Numbered from the stretch's first letter, positions 1-8,453 are shown. The stretch is DNA of 28,122 bases from RUG11462 sp051877275 (GCA_051877275.1 JBJEIS010000202.1:1-28122); one strand, 5' to 3'. Translations and numbers: made by a program. The notes: generated from the letters alone by a model not told the origin.

Positions 1-23
1 ATTTTTATAATCTGCTGCTTCTT

Positions 24-52
24 TTGACATATATAATAATATATGTTATATT
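24..52 (+). promoter_or_regulatory. Sigma-A type promoter for the first gene
   Basis: TTGACA at 24-29 and TATATT at 47-52 are separated by 17 bases, an almost perfect vegetative promoter. The predicted transcript begins near 59, only about 12 bases before the ATG at 72, so the leader is barely long enough for the GGTGGTG ribosome binding site. A possible in-frame TTG start at 24 is part of the -35 box and so cannot be a start on this transcript. Confidence 0.7.
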
Positions 53-71
53 AATACACGGTGGTGATAAA

Positions 72-1262
72 ATGTTTAAAGAGCTTAAAGAGATTAATAT
101 AAACGAAGCATTTGATTTTGTTACAGATAAATTATTTAAAGAAAAAACTAATTTAATTTATGACCGTACGGTGGCAGATATAAATGATTTTCCTACTGCC
201 GATGAAATTAAAACAGGGTTTCCAAATCCCTGCGGTTACGGTACAAATATGGAAGACAGTATGATTTGTGCGGGAACTATGCTTGATACTTTGCTTTGCC
301 GTATTGAGATTGAAAATGATGAAAAATCAAAGCAATTTGCACATAAAATTGTCAGCGGTATGATTAACTGTGCCAAATCGGCAAAAAGCAGAGGTTTTTT
401 ACCGAGAAGCGTTACCCCATATGATGCTGAAAGTCATTATAATGATTCATCAAGAGACCAATATACTTTATTCATATTCGGCGCATGCAGATATATTACT
501 TCGTCAATTTGCACCGAGGAAGAGAGAATCAGTTTGAAAGATTGCCTTGAGGCTATGGCTTGTCGAGCCAAGAAAAATGTAGTTGCTGAAAACGGCTATG
601 ATTTACTTTGTGATGACGGAAGCAAGTCTTTGAACTGCACTATGTGGGGCGATGAATTGCAAAACCACGAAATTGCAAGATTGCCGGCTTTGTATTTAGC
701 GGCTTATGTTGCAAGCGGTGATGAAAAATGGCTGAATGAATACCTTGATTTAAGGGAGTCAGCTTTTAAAAAATCGTTGCCGATGACAAATTACTGGCAC
801 TTATATTCATTACATCAAATGCAGACATCGCTTTATATTTGCAGTAAATTTGACCCCGATAAGCAGTGGCGTGAAAAATTTCATAATGTAATGCTGGAAG
901 CCGCAAAATATACAGCTAAAAAGGCTTCGAATGTGCTTGAAAAACTTGAAAAATGTAATAATTTTAACAGCGTTTATGTTCCGTTTAGAGAGGCTGAAAA
1001 AATAATTGATAAAAGGTTTTCGGAAAATGTTTGCCGATACAAGCTGGATTTTCCGGACGAAAATGATTATTTTACTTTGCAGGATTGTGCGGATATTGCG
1101 ATTGTAACCGCCTTGGCTGATTATAAGTTAGATAATATCGATGCTTTTATTAAAGGGTATCATAAAATAGACTTTTCTTTGCATAGCAGAAATACTCCTG
1201 TGTATTTTTTAAATGGTTATTATAGGCTTTTATTGCTGGAAAAGGATACAAAAAATTGTTGA
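72..1262 (+). CDS. Uncharacterised protein, possibly a six-hairpin (alpha/alpha) glycosidase-like fold
   Basis: A 396-residue soluble protein without signal peptide or membrane segment. ATG 72 is chosen because GGTGGTG lies 5 bases upstream and the upstream TTG lies inside the promoter. Two conserved-looking stretches stand out: a G-Y-G-T-N-M-E-D motif at residues 55-62, followed by a Gly/Met/Leu-rich helix, and an S-H-Y-x-D-S-S-R-D-Q-Y-T motif at 121-132. The remainder is mostly helical with Trp/His-containing helices around residues 210-280. This acid-rich, helix-dominated pattern recalls alpha/alpha-barrel carbohydrate-active proteins, but the family assignment is inference from general appearance and no catalytic residue can be named. 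It stands alone on its own promoter, directly upstream of rny. It might instead be a non-enzymatic toroid protein. Confidence 0.75.
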   Translation: MFKELKEININEAFDFVTDKLFKEKTNLIYDRTVADINDFPTADEIKTGFPNPCGYGTNMEDSMICAGTMLDTLLCRIEIENDEKSKQFAHKIVSGMINCAKSAKSRGFLPRSVTPYDAESHYNDSSRDQYTLFIFGACRYITSSICTEEERISLKDCLEAMACRAKKNVVAENGYDLLCDDGSKSLNCTMWGDELQNHEIARLPALYLAAYVASGDEKWLNEYLDLRESAFKKSLPMTNYWHLYSLHQMQTSLYICSKFDPDKQWREKFHNVMLEAAKYTAKKASNVLEKLEKCNNFNSVYVPFREAEKIIDKRFSENVCRYKLDFPDENDYFTLQDCADIAIVTALADYKLDNIDAFIKGYHKIDFSLHSRNTPVYFLNGYYRLLLLEKDTKNC

Positions 1263-1287
1263 CATCTACCAAATATAGTGGTATTAT
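1259..1287 (+). promoter_or_regulatory. rny promoter overlapping the upstream stop codon
   Basis: TTGACA at 1259-1264 and TATTAT at 1282-1287 have 17-base spacing. The -35 box contains the TGA stop (1260-1262) of the preceding gene. Transcription should begin near 1294, giving an rny leader of about 120 bases. Confidence 0.75.
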
Positions 1288-1293
1288 TAGAGT

Positions 1294-1414
1294 AATGTGG
1301 AGTTATGTATGCTAAATTTATTTTTTACATATATTTTTTAATATTCTCTCTTACATTCGGGCGAACACGCGGCCTGTTACTCCAACAGCGGTTAATATAT
1401 AAGGAGGTCTGTAA
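1294..1414 (+). promoter_or_regulatory. rny 5' leader with possible alternative pairings over the Shine-Dalgarno
   Basis: The leader holds a small hairpin, CTGTT (1374-1378) pairing with AACAG (1384-1388), with loop ACTCC. The loop CTCC could pair with GGAG in the Shine-Dalgarno AAGGAGG (1401-1407). It could alternatively pair with TGGAGT at 1298-1303, near the transcript 5' end, as ACTCCA (1379-1384). These helices are short, so a regulatory role is inference only. The rest of the leader is AT-rich. Confidence 0.3.
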
Positions 1415-2965
1415 ATGGACTGGTTATTTTATGCCATTGCAGCCGCTGTATGTATTGTTGTCGGAATAGTTTGTTTCGTTTTAGGTTCTAACCATAGAAA
1501 AAATAAAGCCGAAGCTGAAATCGGTTCTGCCGAAACTGAGGCAAACAGAATTTTATCAGACGCAATGAAAAATGCGGAGGCAAAGAAAAAAGAAGCGATT
1601 CTTGAGGCTAAAGATGAAATTCACCAGATGCGTTCAGAAGCTGATAAAGAAATCAAAGAACGCAGAAGTGAAGTTCAGCGTCAGGAAAGAAGACTTACTC
1701 AAAAAGAGGAGTCATTAGACAGAAAACAGGAAAATCACGAGAAAAAAGAAGAAAAATTAGCTGAAAAAATGAAAATAGTCGATGAAAAAGCTGCTGAGCT
1801 TGAGGAGTTAAAAACTGCTCAACGCGATATGCTTAAGAAAATTTCGGGCTATTCGGTTGAGGAGGCTAAAACTGAGCTTTTAAAAAGCGTTGAGGAAGAA
1901 CTTATACACGATAAAGCAGTGTATATTAAAGATTATGAGCAGCGTACAAAAGAAGAAGCTGATACAATAGCAAGAAATATTATTGCACTCAGCATCCAGC
2001 GTTGTGCGGCTGACCATACAAGCGAAACTACCGTTTCGGTTGTTGCACTTCCTAATGATGAAATGAAAGGCCGCATTATCGGTCGTGAGGGTAGAAATAT
2101 TACTGCACTCGAAACTTTAACAGGCGTTGATTTAATTATTGACGATACGCCGGAAACTATTACAGTTTCCTGCTTTGACCCTATTAGAAGGGAAATTGCA
2201 AAAACAACACTTGAAAAACTTATTGCTGACGGTCGTATTCATCCTACAAGAATCGAGGAAATGTACGAAAAGGCAAAACGCGAGGTTGAAGGTATTATAA
2301 AATCCGAGGGTGAACGCGCAGTTCTTGACACAGGTGTTCGCGGAATTAACCACGAGCTTGTAAAACTTCTCGGTAAGCTTCACTTCAGAACTTCTTTCGG
2401 TCAGAATGTACTTAAACATTCTTTGGAGGTTTCTTATATTTCAGGTCTTATTGCTGCTGAAATGGGTGAAGATGTTGCTCTTGCAAAAAGAGCAGGTCTT
2501 TTGCATGATATCGGCAAGGCTCTTGACCATGAGATGGAAGGTTCGCACATTCAGCTCGGTGTAGATGTGGCTAAAAAATATAAAGAGAGTGAAGCGGTTG
2601 TTCATGCAATCCATGCTCACCACGGCGATGTTGAGGCAAAAACAGTTCTTGCTTGTATTGTTCAGGCCGCTGACGCAATTTCGGCTTCACGCCCGGGTGC
2701 GAGAAGAGAAAACCTCGAAAATTATATTAAGCGTCTTGAACGTCTTGAGGAGATTGCAAATTCCTTTAACGGTGTTGAACGTTCATATGCTATTCAGGCA
2801 GGACGTGAAATCAGAATTGTAGTTAAACCGAATATTATCGATGATGATAAAATGGTGCTCGTTGCGCGTGATGTTGCAAAACAGATTGAGGAAGAGCTTG
2901 ATTATCCGGGCCAGATTAAGGTTCATGTAATCAGAGAAAGCCGCGCAACCGAATATGCAAAATAA
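1415..2965 (+). CDS. rny: Ribonuclease Y (membrane-anchored endoribonuclease)
   Basis: A 516-residue protein, close to the family's usual 520. Domains in order: an N-terminal transmembrane anchor (residues 4-24), a long charged coiled coil rich in Glu and Lys (about 30-190), a KH RNA-binding domain with the GRIIGREGRN motif at 219-228, and an HD phosphohydrolase domain with the His-Asp pair at 364-365 in LLHDIGKA. RNase Y starts turnover of many mRNAs in Firmicutes by endonucleolytic cleavage at the inner face of the membrane. All expected catalytic and binding motifs are present. The ATG at 1415 follows AAGGAGG with 7-base spacing. It is transcribed alone, between its own promoter and a strong terminator. 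Confidence 0.97.
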   Translation: MDWLFYAIAAAVCIVVGIVCFVLGSNHRKNKAEAEIGSAETEANRILSDAMKNAEAKKKEAILEAKDEIHQMRSEADKEIKERRSEVQRQERRLTQKEESLDRKQENHEKKEEKLAEKMKIVDEKAAELEELKTAQRDMLKKISGYSVEEAKTELLKSVEEELIHDKAVYIKDYEQRTKEEADTIARNIIALSIQRCAADHTSETTVSVVALPNDEMKGRIIGREGRNITALETLTGVDLIIDDTPETITVSCFDPIRREIAKTTLEKLIADGRIHPTRIEEMYEKAKREVEGIIKSEGERAVLDTGVRGINHELVKLLGKLHFRTSFGQNVLKHSLEVSYISGLIAAEMGEDVALAKRAGLLHDIGKALDHEMEGSHIQLGVDVAKKYKESEAVVHAIHAHHGDVEAKTVLACIVQAADAISASRPGARRENLENYIKRLERLEEIANSFNGVERSYAIQAGREIRIVVKPNIIDDDKMVLVARDVAKQIEEELDYPGQIKVHVIRESRATEYAK

Positions 2966-2970
2966 AACTA

Positions 2971-3001
2971 AAAACGCAAGTCGAAAGACTTGCGTTTTTT
3001 T
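2971..3001 (+). terminator. Rho-independent terminator after rny
   Basis: A 12-bp perfect stem (AAAACGCAAGTC at 2971-2982 with its complement at 2987-2998) closed by a GAAA tetraloop and ending in a run of seven T. It begins 5 bases after the rny stop. The run of A on the left arm may let it also stop minus-strand transcription from the TetR gene. Confidence 0.95.
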
Positions 3002-3027
3002 GCGTCATAAATTAAAAATAAGTTTTG

Positions 3028-3606
3028 TTATTCTTCAGGTGCATTTTCGATTACTTCGGGTAATGACGAATGAAAAATATTTAATAAATAGCTTATTGTT
3101 TTATCTTTATCACGAACTGTTTTATCGTTAAACCAATCAATAAGCATACCTGTAACAGCTTCGGTATAAAAATTGCAAACAAACTTTTTATAGTCCTCTG
3201 CCATTACTTTGCCGAGGTCTTTTTCAGCGGCGTCTATTACAGTTTCCATAACGCCTATTAAATCGGCATAGAAAAAGCGCTTCATCTCTTCTCTGCCCAT
3301 AGAATCATATGCACAGCTTAAGATATGCTGATTTTCATTTACATAGTCAATTACAAACATCATAGCTTCTTCATAATCAACTATCAAATCAAAGTTTTTA
3401 ACAACCTCAATTGCCTCTTCCTCAAGCATCCATTTAAGTAAATCATAAATATCCTGAAAGTGATAGTAAAATGTCTTTCTGTTTACCTTGCAATCCTTTA
3501 CGATTTCGCTGACGGTAATTTTTGAAAGAGGTTTTTGATTCATAAACTTTTTTAAAGACGCGGCAAGCGTCTTTTTTGTATTTAGAGATGTAATTTCATG
3601 TTTCAT
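3028..3606 (-). CDS. TetR-family transcriptional regulator (DhaS-like subgroup)
   Basis: A 192-residue protein. The N-terminal helix-turn-helix covers about residues 10-55 and contains ITVSEIVKDCKVNRKTFYYHF, typical of TetR recognition helices; the C-terminal all-helical part fits the TetR_C type seen in DhaS-like regulators. ATG 3606 is chosen because an AGGAG lies about 10 bases upstream and a TTGAAA-N17-TATAAT promoter lies just before it; the longer open frame reaching 3762 would start upstream of that promoter. It is divergent from the small protein and MMPL exporter genes, the usual layout for a repressor of an exporter. The effector is unknown. Control of the exporter operon is inference from position and from repeats in the shared intergenic region. 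Confidence 0.9.
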   Translation of the reverse strand: MKHEITSLNTKKTLAASLKKFMNQKPLSKITVSEIVKDCKVNRKTFYYHFQDIYDLLKWMLEEEAIEVVKNFDLIVDYEEAMMFVIDYVNENQHILSCAYDSMGREEMKRFFYADLIGVMETVIDAAEKDLGKVMAEDYKKFVCNFYTEAVTGMLIDWFNDKTVRDKDKTISYLLNIFHSSLPEVIENAPEE

Positions 3607-3631
3607 AATTTTTGCACTCCTGATAGTGATT

Positions 3632-3660
3632 ATTATACAATTGTCCATTAAATTTTTCAA
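3632..3660 (-). promoter_or_regulatory. Promoter of the TetR gene
   Basis: On the minus strand TTGAAA (3655-3660) and TATAAT (3632-3637) are spaced by 17 bases. A palindromic ACAATTGT (3637-3644) overlaps the edge of the -10 box and the spacer, a position where a bound repressor would block the promoter. Confidence 0.8.
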
Positions 3661-3747
3661 CATTAAATCAAGAAATTTCTTAGTTAATTTGTTACACAAT
3701 TGACCACAATTTGACCGATTATTACACAAATGTATATCAATTGACCG
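3637..3747 (+). repeat. Four copies of a CAATTGACC-like motif between divergent promoters
   Basis: ACAATTGTCC (3637-3646), ACAATTGACC (3696-3705), ACAATTTGACC (3706-3716) and CAATTGACCG (3738-3747) are all in the same orientation. The octamer TTACACAA also recurs at 3692 and 3722. Copies lie over the TetR promoter spacer and upstream of the exporter operon's -10 box, so they are candidate operators. Direct rather than inverted arrangement is unusual for TetR proteins, so another regulator is possible. Confidence 0.5.
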
Positions 3748-3769
3748 TTTAATAAAAAACATAGCTTAG

Positions 3770-3775
3770 TATAAT
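3770..3775 (+). promoter_or_regulatory. -10 box of the exporter operon
   Basis: A perfect TATAAT 29 bases before the TTG start of the small protein. No good -35 hexamer is found at 16-18 bases spacing; the nearest TTGACC (3741-3746) is 23 bases away. This suggests a weak or activator-dependent promoter, or an incorrectly placed -10. Confidence 0.45.
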
Positions 3776-3804
3776 ACTTTTAGAAGAAAAAAGAGGTGAG
3801 AAAA

Positions 3805-4095
3805 TTGGCTGACTATAAATACAATGTCGTTATGAAAACCCTTCTTGGACAGAAAAAAGGAACAATTGAGCTTTTCAGCGTAAACGGAAAACTGACAGGA
3901 TTTTTAGATATCTTAGGTAAGCGTAACGCTTTTGAAGGAACTATTTCAAAAGACGGTAAATGTAAATTAAGCGGCAATATAATCACCCTTGTTCAGTCAA
4001 TTCCTTATATTGCCACAGGATATGCTGATAAGAATAAAATAGAACTCACATTAAAATGTAAAAAATATGTTTTTAACATTTTGGGTAGCAGTTAA
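3805..4095 (+). CDS. Small uncharacterised beta-rich protein
   Basis: A 96-residue protein with alternating hydrophobic and polar residues, several glycines and no signal peptide or membrane segment, suggesting a small beta-barrel or beta-sandwich. I do not recognise a named family, although the look is of a conserved small clostridial protein. TTG 3805 is preferred over GTG 3796 because the AGAGGTGAG ribosome binding site (3791-3799) covers the GTG and sits 6 bases before the TTG. It is the first gene of the operon with the MMPL exporter (47-base gap), so it could serve as a cytoplasmic partner or ligand-binding protein for it; this is inference from position. Confidence 0.75.
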   Translation: MADYKYNVVMKTLLGQKKGTIELFSVNGKLTGFLDILGKRNAFEGTISKDGKCKLSGNIITLVQSIPYIATGYADKNKIELTLKCKKYVFNILGSS

Positions 4096-4142
4096 ACAAT
4101 ATGGGGTAGTTTAAAACAAATTAAGAAAGGTATGGTTATTTT

Positions 4143-6236
4143 ATGATAAAATTTTGCAAGTCGATAGTTAAGCTTAAAATTCCGATAATAATTATATCGT
4201 TGCTTTTGCTTATTCCATCGGTATTCGGCATTGCATATACAAGAATTAATTATGATATGCTTGACTATCTTCCTAAAGATATTGAAACAATGAAAGGACA
4301 GGATATTCTTCTCAAGGATTTCGGCAAAGGCGCCTTTTCTTTTGTGATTTTTGAAGGAATGGATGACAAAGATGTTGTTAAAGCAAAAGAAAAGATAGAA
4401 AAAGTTGATCATGTTGAAACAGCTTTATGGTATGACAGCCTTGTGGATATCAGTATTCCTAAAGAAATTTTGCCTGATAAAATTTATGAGGCATTCAACT
4501 CAGGCGATGCGACAATGGTGGCTGTTTTCTTTGATACTACAACATCGGCTGATGAAACTATGCAGGCAATAGAGGAAATTCGTTCAATATCAAGCAAACA
4601 GTGCTTTGTTTCCGGAATGTCTGCGCTTGTAACCGACCTGAAAAATCTTTGCGAACAGGAAGAGCCGATTTATGTGGCAATTGCCGTAGCGCTTTCAACA
4701 ATTATAATGATGCTCTTTATGGATTCTTACATAATTCCGTTTTTATTCCTTGCGAGCATAGGTATTGCAATTGTGCTTAACCTCGGTTCAAATGTGTTTT
4801 TCGGAGAAATATCATTTATTACGAAAGCGCTTTCTGCGGTGTTGCAGCTGGCTGTTACAATGGACTATTCAATCTTTTTATGGCATAGCTATCAAGAGCA
4901 AAAAATCAGATATGATAACGATAAACAGCGTGCTATGGCTCATGCAATAAAAGCTACGATTTCATCTGTTGTCGGCAGTTCTATTACTACAATTGCAGGA
5001 TTTTTAGCGCTTTGCTTTATGAGCTACACTTTGGGATTTGATTTGGGAATTGTAATGGCAAAAGGCGTTGTTTTAGGCGTAATAAGCTGTATTACATTGC
5101 TTCCTGCATTAATACTTACTTTCGATAAGGTTATTGAAAAAACAAGGCATAAGCCATTAATGCCTAAAATGAAAAAGCTTTCGGAGTTTATTATAAAACG
5201 CGCGGGAATCTTTGTAATAATTTTTGCAATTGTTGCAGTTCCGGCTTATGTGTGTTATCAAAAGACAAATGACGAGGTTTATTATCAGCTTTCGGAATCT
5301 TTGCCTGATGATATGGACTGTGTCATTGCAAACACAAAGCTTTCTGAAAAATTCCAAGTAGGCGCTACTCATATGGTGCTTGCTGACGCAGGGCTTTCTC
5401 AAAAAGAAACAAAATCAATGTTAAAAGATATTGAAAATACAAAGGGCGTAAAATATGCTTTGTCGCTTGAATCGGTTGTAGGTACAATGGTTCCCGAAGA
5501 AATGATTCCTGATTCAATTATGGAAATATTTAAAAGCGATAATTACCGCCTGATACTTATAAATTCAGAGTATGCAACAGCTTCGGATGAGGTAAATAAG
5601 CAATGCGATGAGCTGGCAAAGGTTATAAAGCAGTATGATAAAAACGCAATGCTTATAGGCGAAGGTCCTTGCACAAAAGATTTGATTGAAATTACTGATA
5701 AAGATTTTAAGGTTGTAAACGCCATTTCTTTAATAGCAATTTTTGTGATTATCCTTTGCGTTACAAGGTCGATTTCGCTTCCGATAATTTTGGTTGCGGT
5801 TATTGAGGTTGCAATATTTATCAATCTGGGTCTTTCTTCTCTAATGGGAACTGAACTGCCGTTTATAGCGCCGATTTGTATAAGTACTATTCAGCTTGGC
5901 GCAACAGTCGATTATGCTATTTTGATGACGACAAGATATAAACGCGAGCGGTCGAGAGGGCAGGATAAAAAGCAATCAATATATATTGCTCTTACAACTT
6001 CTATACCGTCGATTGTCGTAAGTGCTTTAGGCTTTTTTGCCGCAACCTTCGGCGTAGCAGTCTACTCGAATGTTGATATGATAAGCTCGCTTTGTATTCT
6101 TATGGCAAGGGGCGCGTTAATCAGTATGGCTTGCGTAATATTAATTCTACCTGCGATTTTCGTATTCTTAGATAAGATAATATGTAAAACCACTATCGGT
6201 ATGTTACCTAAAAAAACTAATCAGGAGAGTGTTTGA
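4143..6236 (+). CDS. MMPL/RND-family exporter
   Basis: A 697-residue membrane protein built from two homologous halves. Each half has an initial transmembrane helix, an extracytoplasmic domain, and a block of five more helices. The proton-relay type Asp-Tyr pairs are visible at D241 in TMDYSIFLW and D590 in TVDYAILMT, followed by the charged cytoplasmic loops typical of the family. Such proteins export lipids, glycolipids or hydrophobic compounds using the proton gradient. The next gene begins 2 bases after its stop, and a TetR gene is divergent, so it probably forms an inducible exporter with the secreted repeat protein. The substrate cannot be told from the sequence. The ribosome binding site AAGAAAGG is 12 bases upstream, rather far. 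Confidence 0.93.
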   Translation: MIKFCKSIVKLKIPIIIISLLLLIPSVFGIAYTRINYDMLDYLPKDIETMKGQDILLKDFGKGAFSFVIFEGMDDKDVVKAKEKIEKVDHVETALWYDSLVDISIPKEILPDKIYEAFNSGDATMVAVFFDTTTSADETMQAIEEIRSISSKQCFVSGMSALVTDLKNLCEQEEPIYVAIAVALSTIIMMLFMDSYIIPFLFLASIGIAIVLNLGSNVFFGEISFITKALSAVLQLAVTMDYSIFLWHSYQEQKIRYDNDKQRAMAHAIKATISSVVGSSITTIAGFLALCFMSYTLGFDLGIVMAKGVVLGVISCITLLPALILTFDKVIEKTRHKPLMPKMKKLSEFIIKRAGIFVIIFAIVAVPAYVCYQKTNDEVYYQLSESLPDDMDCVIANTKLSEKFQVGATHMVLADAGLSQKETKSMLKDIENTKGVKYALSLESVVGTMVPEEMIPDSIMEIFKSDNYRLILINSEYATASDEVNKQCDELAKVIKQYDKNAMLIGEGPCTKDLIEITDKDFKVVNAISLIAIFVIILCVTRSISLPIILVAVIEVAIFINLGLSSLMGTELPFIAPICISTIQLGATVDYAILMTTRYKRERSRGQDKKQSIYIALTTSIPSIVVSALGFFAATFGVAVYSNVDMISSLCILMARGALISMACVILILPAIFVFLDKIICKTTIGMLPKKTNQESV

Positions 6237-6238
6237 TT

Positions 6239-8329
6239 ATGAGCGTAAAGATTAAAAAAATAATTGCTTCGGTGCTTTGTTTGAGCCTTATAACAGGAAG
6301 TGTGGGTGTTTTAGCATATACTTCCGGAAAAAGCGATGTTGCAAAGGGGGCTGAAAATACCTCAGAGGTTGATAACAAGAAAGAAAATAAAAAAAGTGAT
6401 AAAACCGATGGCGAAGAAATCAGTAAAGAAGAAACTGTTTATGTTATGACTAAAGCTGACGGTTCGGTTAAGAAAATCATTGTCAGCGATTGGATTAAAA
6501 ATTCACAAAAGGCAAAAACAATAGAAGATTATACCAATCTTGAAAATACCGAAAATGTGAAAGGCAACGAAAAATACACAATAAATTCAGATAATATGCG
6601 TGTTTGGGACGCCGATGGAAATGACATATATTATAAGGGCGAAACTGATAAAGAGTTGCCTGTTGATATAGCCGTAAGCTATCAGCTTGACGGGGAAGAT
6701 ATTTCTGTCGAAGATTTGGCGGGAAAAAGCGGCAGAGTTACAATGCGTTTCGATTATGATAACCGTCAGTTTGAGGAAGCCGAAATAAACGGCGTCAAAA
6801 CTAAAATATATGTACCTTTTATAATGCTTACCGGCACTATGCTTAATAACGATATTTTCTCAAATGTTGAGATTTCAAACGGCAAAGTTATTAACGACGG
6901 TGATAAAACCATTGTAATTGGATTTGCAATGCCGGGAATGCAGGAAAATCTTAATATTGATAAAAATGATTTAGAAATTCCGAATTATCTTGAGATTACG
7001 GCAGATGTGAAAGACTTTGAATTATCTACTACTCTTTCGGTTGCAACAAATGAATTCTTTAATGATGTTGATGTAGACAAAACAAGTGATGTTGATAAAT
7101 TAATTGATTCAATGGGCGACTTGACGAACGCTATGGACCAATTAATCGACGGTTCTTCAGCACTTTATGACGGGGTTTCAACGCTTCTTGATAAATCGGA
7201 GGATTTAATCAGCGGTGTAAAACAATTGTCAAACGGTGCAAGCCGGCTTAAAAACGGAACAAAAAGCGTTAAAAACGGCTCAAGTCAGTTATATAGCGGT
7301 ATTAATGATTTATACAGCGGTCTTGGTAAGCTAAAATCTAACAACAAAGATTTGACCGAAGGTGCGAAATCTGTTTTTAATACTCTTTTGACAACCGCAA
7401 ATTCACAGATTAAATCAAGCGGGATTGATGTTGAGAATCTCACGATTTCAAATTACTCAACAGTTTTAAATAAGGCGATTTCATCACTCGGCGAAGATAA
7501 AATAAGAAAAACTGCTGAAGAAACCGCAAAAGCAAAAGTCACTCAAGCTGTTGAAGAGCAAAGAGCTTATATCGAAACACAGGTTGAGGTTGCTGTAAGA
7601 CAAAAAGTGCTTGAAGGTGTTTTAGCAAAGCTTGGATATACATATGACCAATATAAGCAGGCAGCCGAGGCAGGTCTTATAGATGCGGCTACACAAGCTC
7701 AAATAGACGCTGCTGTTGAACAGATGATGAATACGTCTGATATAAAGAATCAAATTTCCACTACCGTTGAATCAAAAATTCAGTCGATTATAGCTGAAAA
7801 GCTTAACTCCGATGAAGTTAAAAAACAGATTGATGAGGCTTTAAAACAGGCAAAAGACGGAGTTGAAAGTCTTAAAAAGCTTAAATCCCAGCTTGACAGC
7901 TATAATGAGTTTTACACAGGAATTACTAATTATACAAACGGCGTGACCGATGTTTATAACGGAGCTTACAAGCTTAAAAACGGTGCATATCAGCTAAAGA
8001 ACGGCACAAGCAATTTATCTAACGGAGCCGTTAAGCTTTATAACGGTATTGCAACGCTGAAAAACGGAAGCGGTAAGCTTGTTGACGGAGTAAAACAGTT
8101 AAAAGACGGTTCTATGCAGCTTTCCGACGGTATCAAAGAGCTTAATGAAAAAGGCATTAAAAAGCTTTCAGACAACGTAAACGGAGAGCTATCAGATACT
8201 TATGAAAGATTAAAAGCTACTGTGGATGTATCAAAAAACTATAATTCATTCGCAGGAATTTCAACTTCAATGCCGGGCATTACAAGATTTGTATATAAAT
8301 CTGATTCAATCGAAAAAAACGACAAATAA
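6239..8329 (+). CDS. Secreted protein with NG-rich (YhgE/Pip-like) X-repeats
   Basis: A 696-residue protein with a signal peptide or N-terminal anchor (basic MSVKIKK then a hydrophobic stretch to about residue 27). A Lys/Asp/Glu-rich linker and a beta-rich domain (about 60-280) follow. Then come helical repeats of the K-L-K-N-G-x-x-x-L type at about 295-365 and 560-645, flanking a coiled-coil-like Ala/Gln/Glu region (about 410-545). These heptad-like NG/DG repeats match those of YhgE/Pip proteins and related export partners. Unlike many YhgE proteins it shows no C-terminal membrane block; the preceding MMPL gene would supply it. ATG 6239 is chosen (AGGAGAG 9 bases upstream) over TTG 6233, which is too close. 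It likely spans the cell wall space beside the exporter; this is inference. Confidence 0.85.
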   Translation: MSVKIKKIIASVLCLSLITGSVGVLAYTSGKSDVAKGAENTSEVDNKKENKKSDKTDGEEISKEETVYVMTKADGSVKKIIVSDWIKNSQKAKTIEDYTNLENTENVKGNEKYTINSDNMRVWDADGNDIYYKGETDKELPVDIAVSYQLDGEDISVEDLAGKSGRVTMRFDYDNRQFEEAEINGVKTKIYVPFIMLTGTMLNNDIFSNVEISNGKVINDGDKTIVIGFAMPGMQENLNIDKNDLEIPNYLEITADVKDFELSTTLSVATNEFFNDVDVDKTSDVDKLIDSMGDLTNAMDQLIDGSSALYDGVSTLLDKSEDLISGVKQLSNGASRLKNGTKSVKNGSSQLYSGINDLYSGLGKLKSNNKDLTEGAKSVFNTLLTTANSQIKSSGIDVENLTISNYSTVLNKAISSLGEDKIRKTAEETAKAKVTQAVEEQRAYIETQVEVAVRQKVLEGVLAKLGYTYDQYKQAAEAGLIDAATQAQIDAAVEQMMNTSDIKNQISTTVESKIQSIIAEKLNSDEVKKQIDEALKQAKDGVESLKKLKSQLDSYNEFYTGITNYTNGVTDVYNGAYKLKNGAYQLKNGTSNLSNGAVKLYNGIATLKNGSGKLVDGVKQLKDGSMQLSDGIKELNEKGIKKLSDNVNGELSDTYERLKATVDVSKNYNSFAGISTSMPGITRFVYKSDSIEKNDK

Positions 8330-8359
8330 ATATAAACTGAAAGAATATTAAATTTAATA

Positions 8360-8409
8360 AAATCCCGATAATTTCTGTAAAATTAATGCAGTTAATTATC
8401 GGGATTTTT
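8360..8409 (+). terminator. Terminator of the MMPL operon
   Basis: A perfect 14-bp inverted repeat (AAATCCCGATAATT at 8360-8373; complement at 8394-8407) with a 20-base loop, followed by a T run to 8409. It sits 30 bases after the stop of the repeat protein. Confidence 0.85.
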
Positions 8410-8413
8410 GTGC

Positions 8414-8453
8414 AAAAATAAAAAGCCTGTGTTCTATTAAACACAGACTTTTT
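8414..8453 (-). terminator. Terminator of the GH16 operon
   Basis: Inverted repeat with arms at 8420-8433 and 8440-8453 (AAAAAG and CTGTGTT segments, one mismatch) and a 6-base loop. On the minus strand it ends in TTTTTATTTTT and lies about 35 bases beyond the GH16 stop codon. Confidence 0.8.

Noticed and set aside
24..71. In-frame TTG start for the first gene
   Set aside because: The TTG is part of the -35 box, and a proper ribosome binding site precedes ATG 72.
2132..2822. Several open frames within rny on both strands
   Set aside because: They are shadows of the rny coding sequence, with no ribosome binding sites or recognisable products.
3607..3762. N-terminal extension of the TetR gene
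   Set aside because: The extension spans the gene's own promoter and operator-like repeats, and the ATG at 3606 has a ribosome binding site and normal family start.
7240..8160. Possible DNA tandem repeat in the NG-rich coding region
   Set aside because: The periodicity is in the protein (NG/DG heptads); at the DNA level the units are diverged and do not form a true tandem array or CRISPR.
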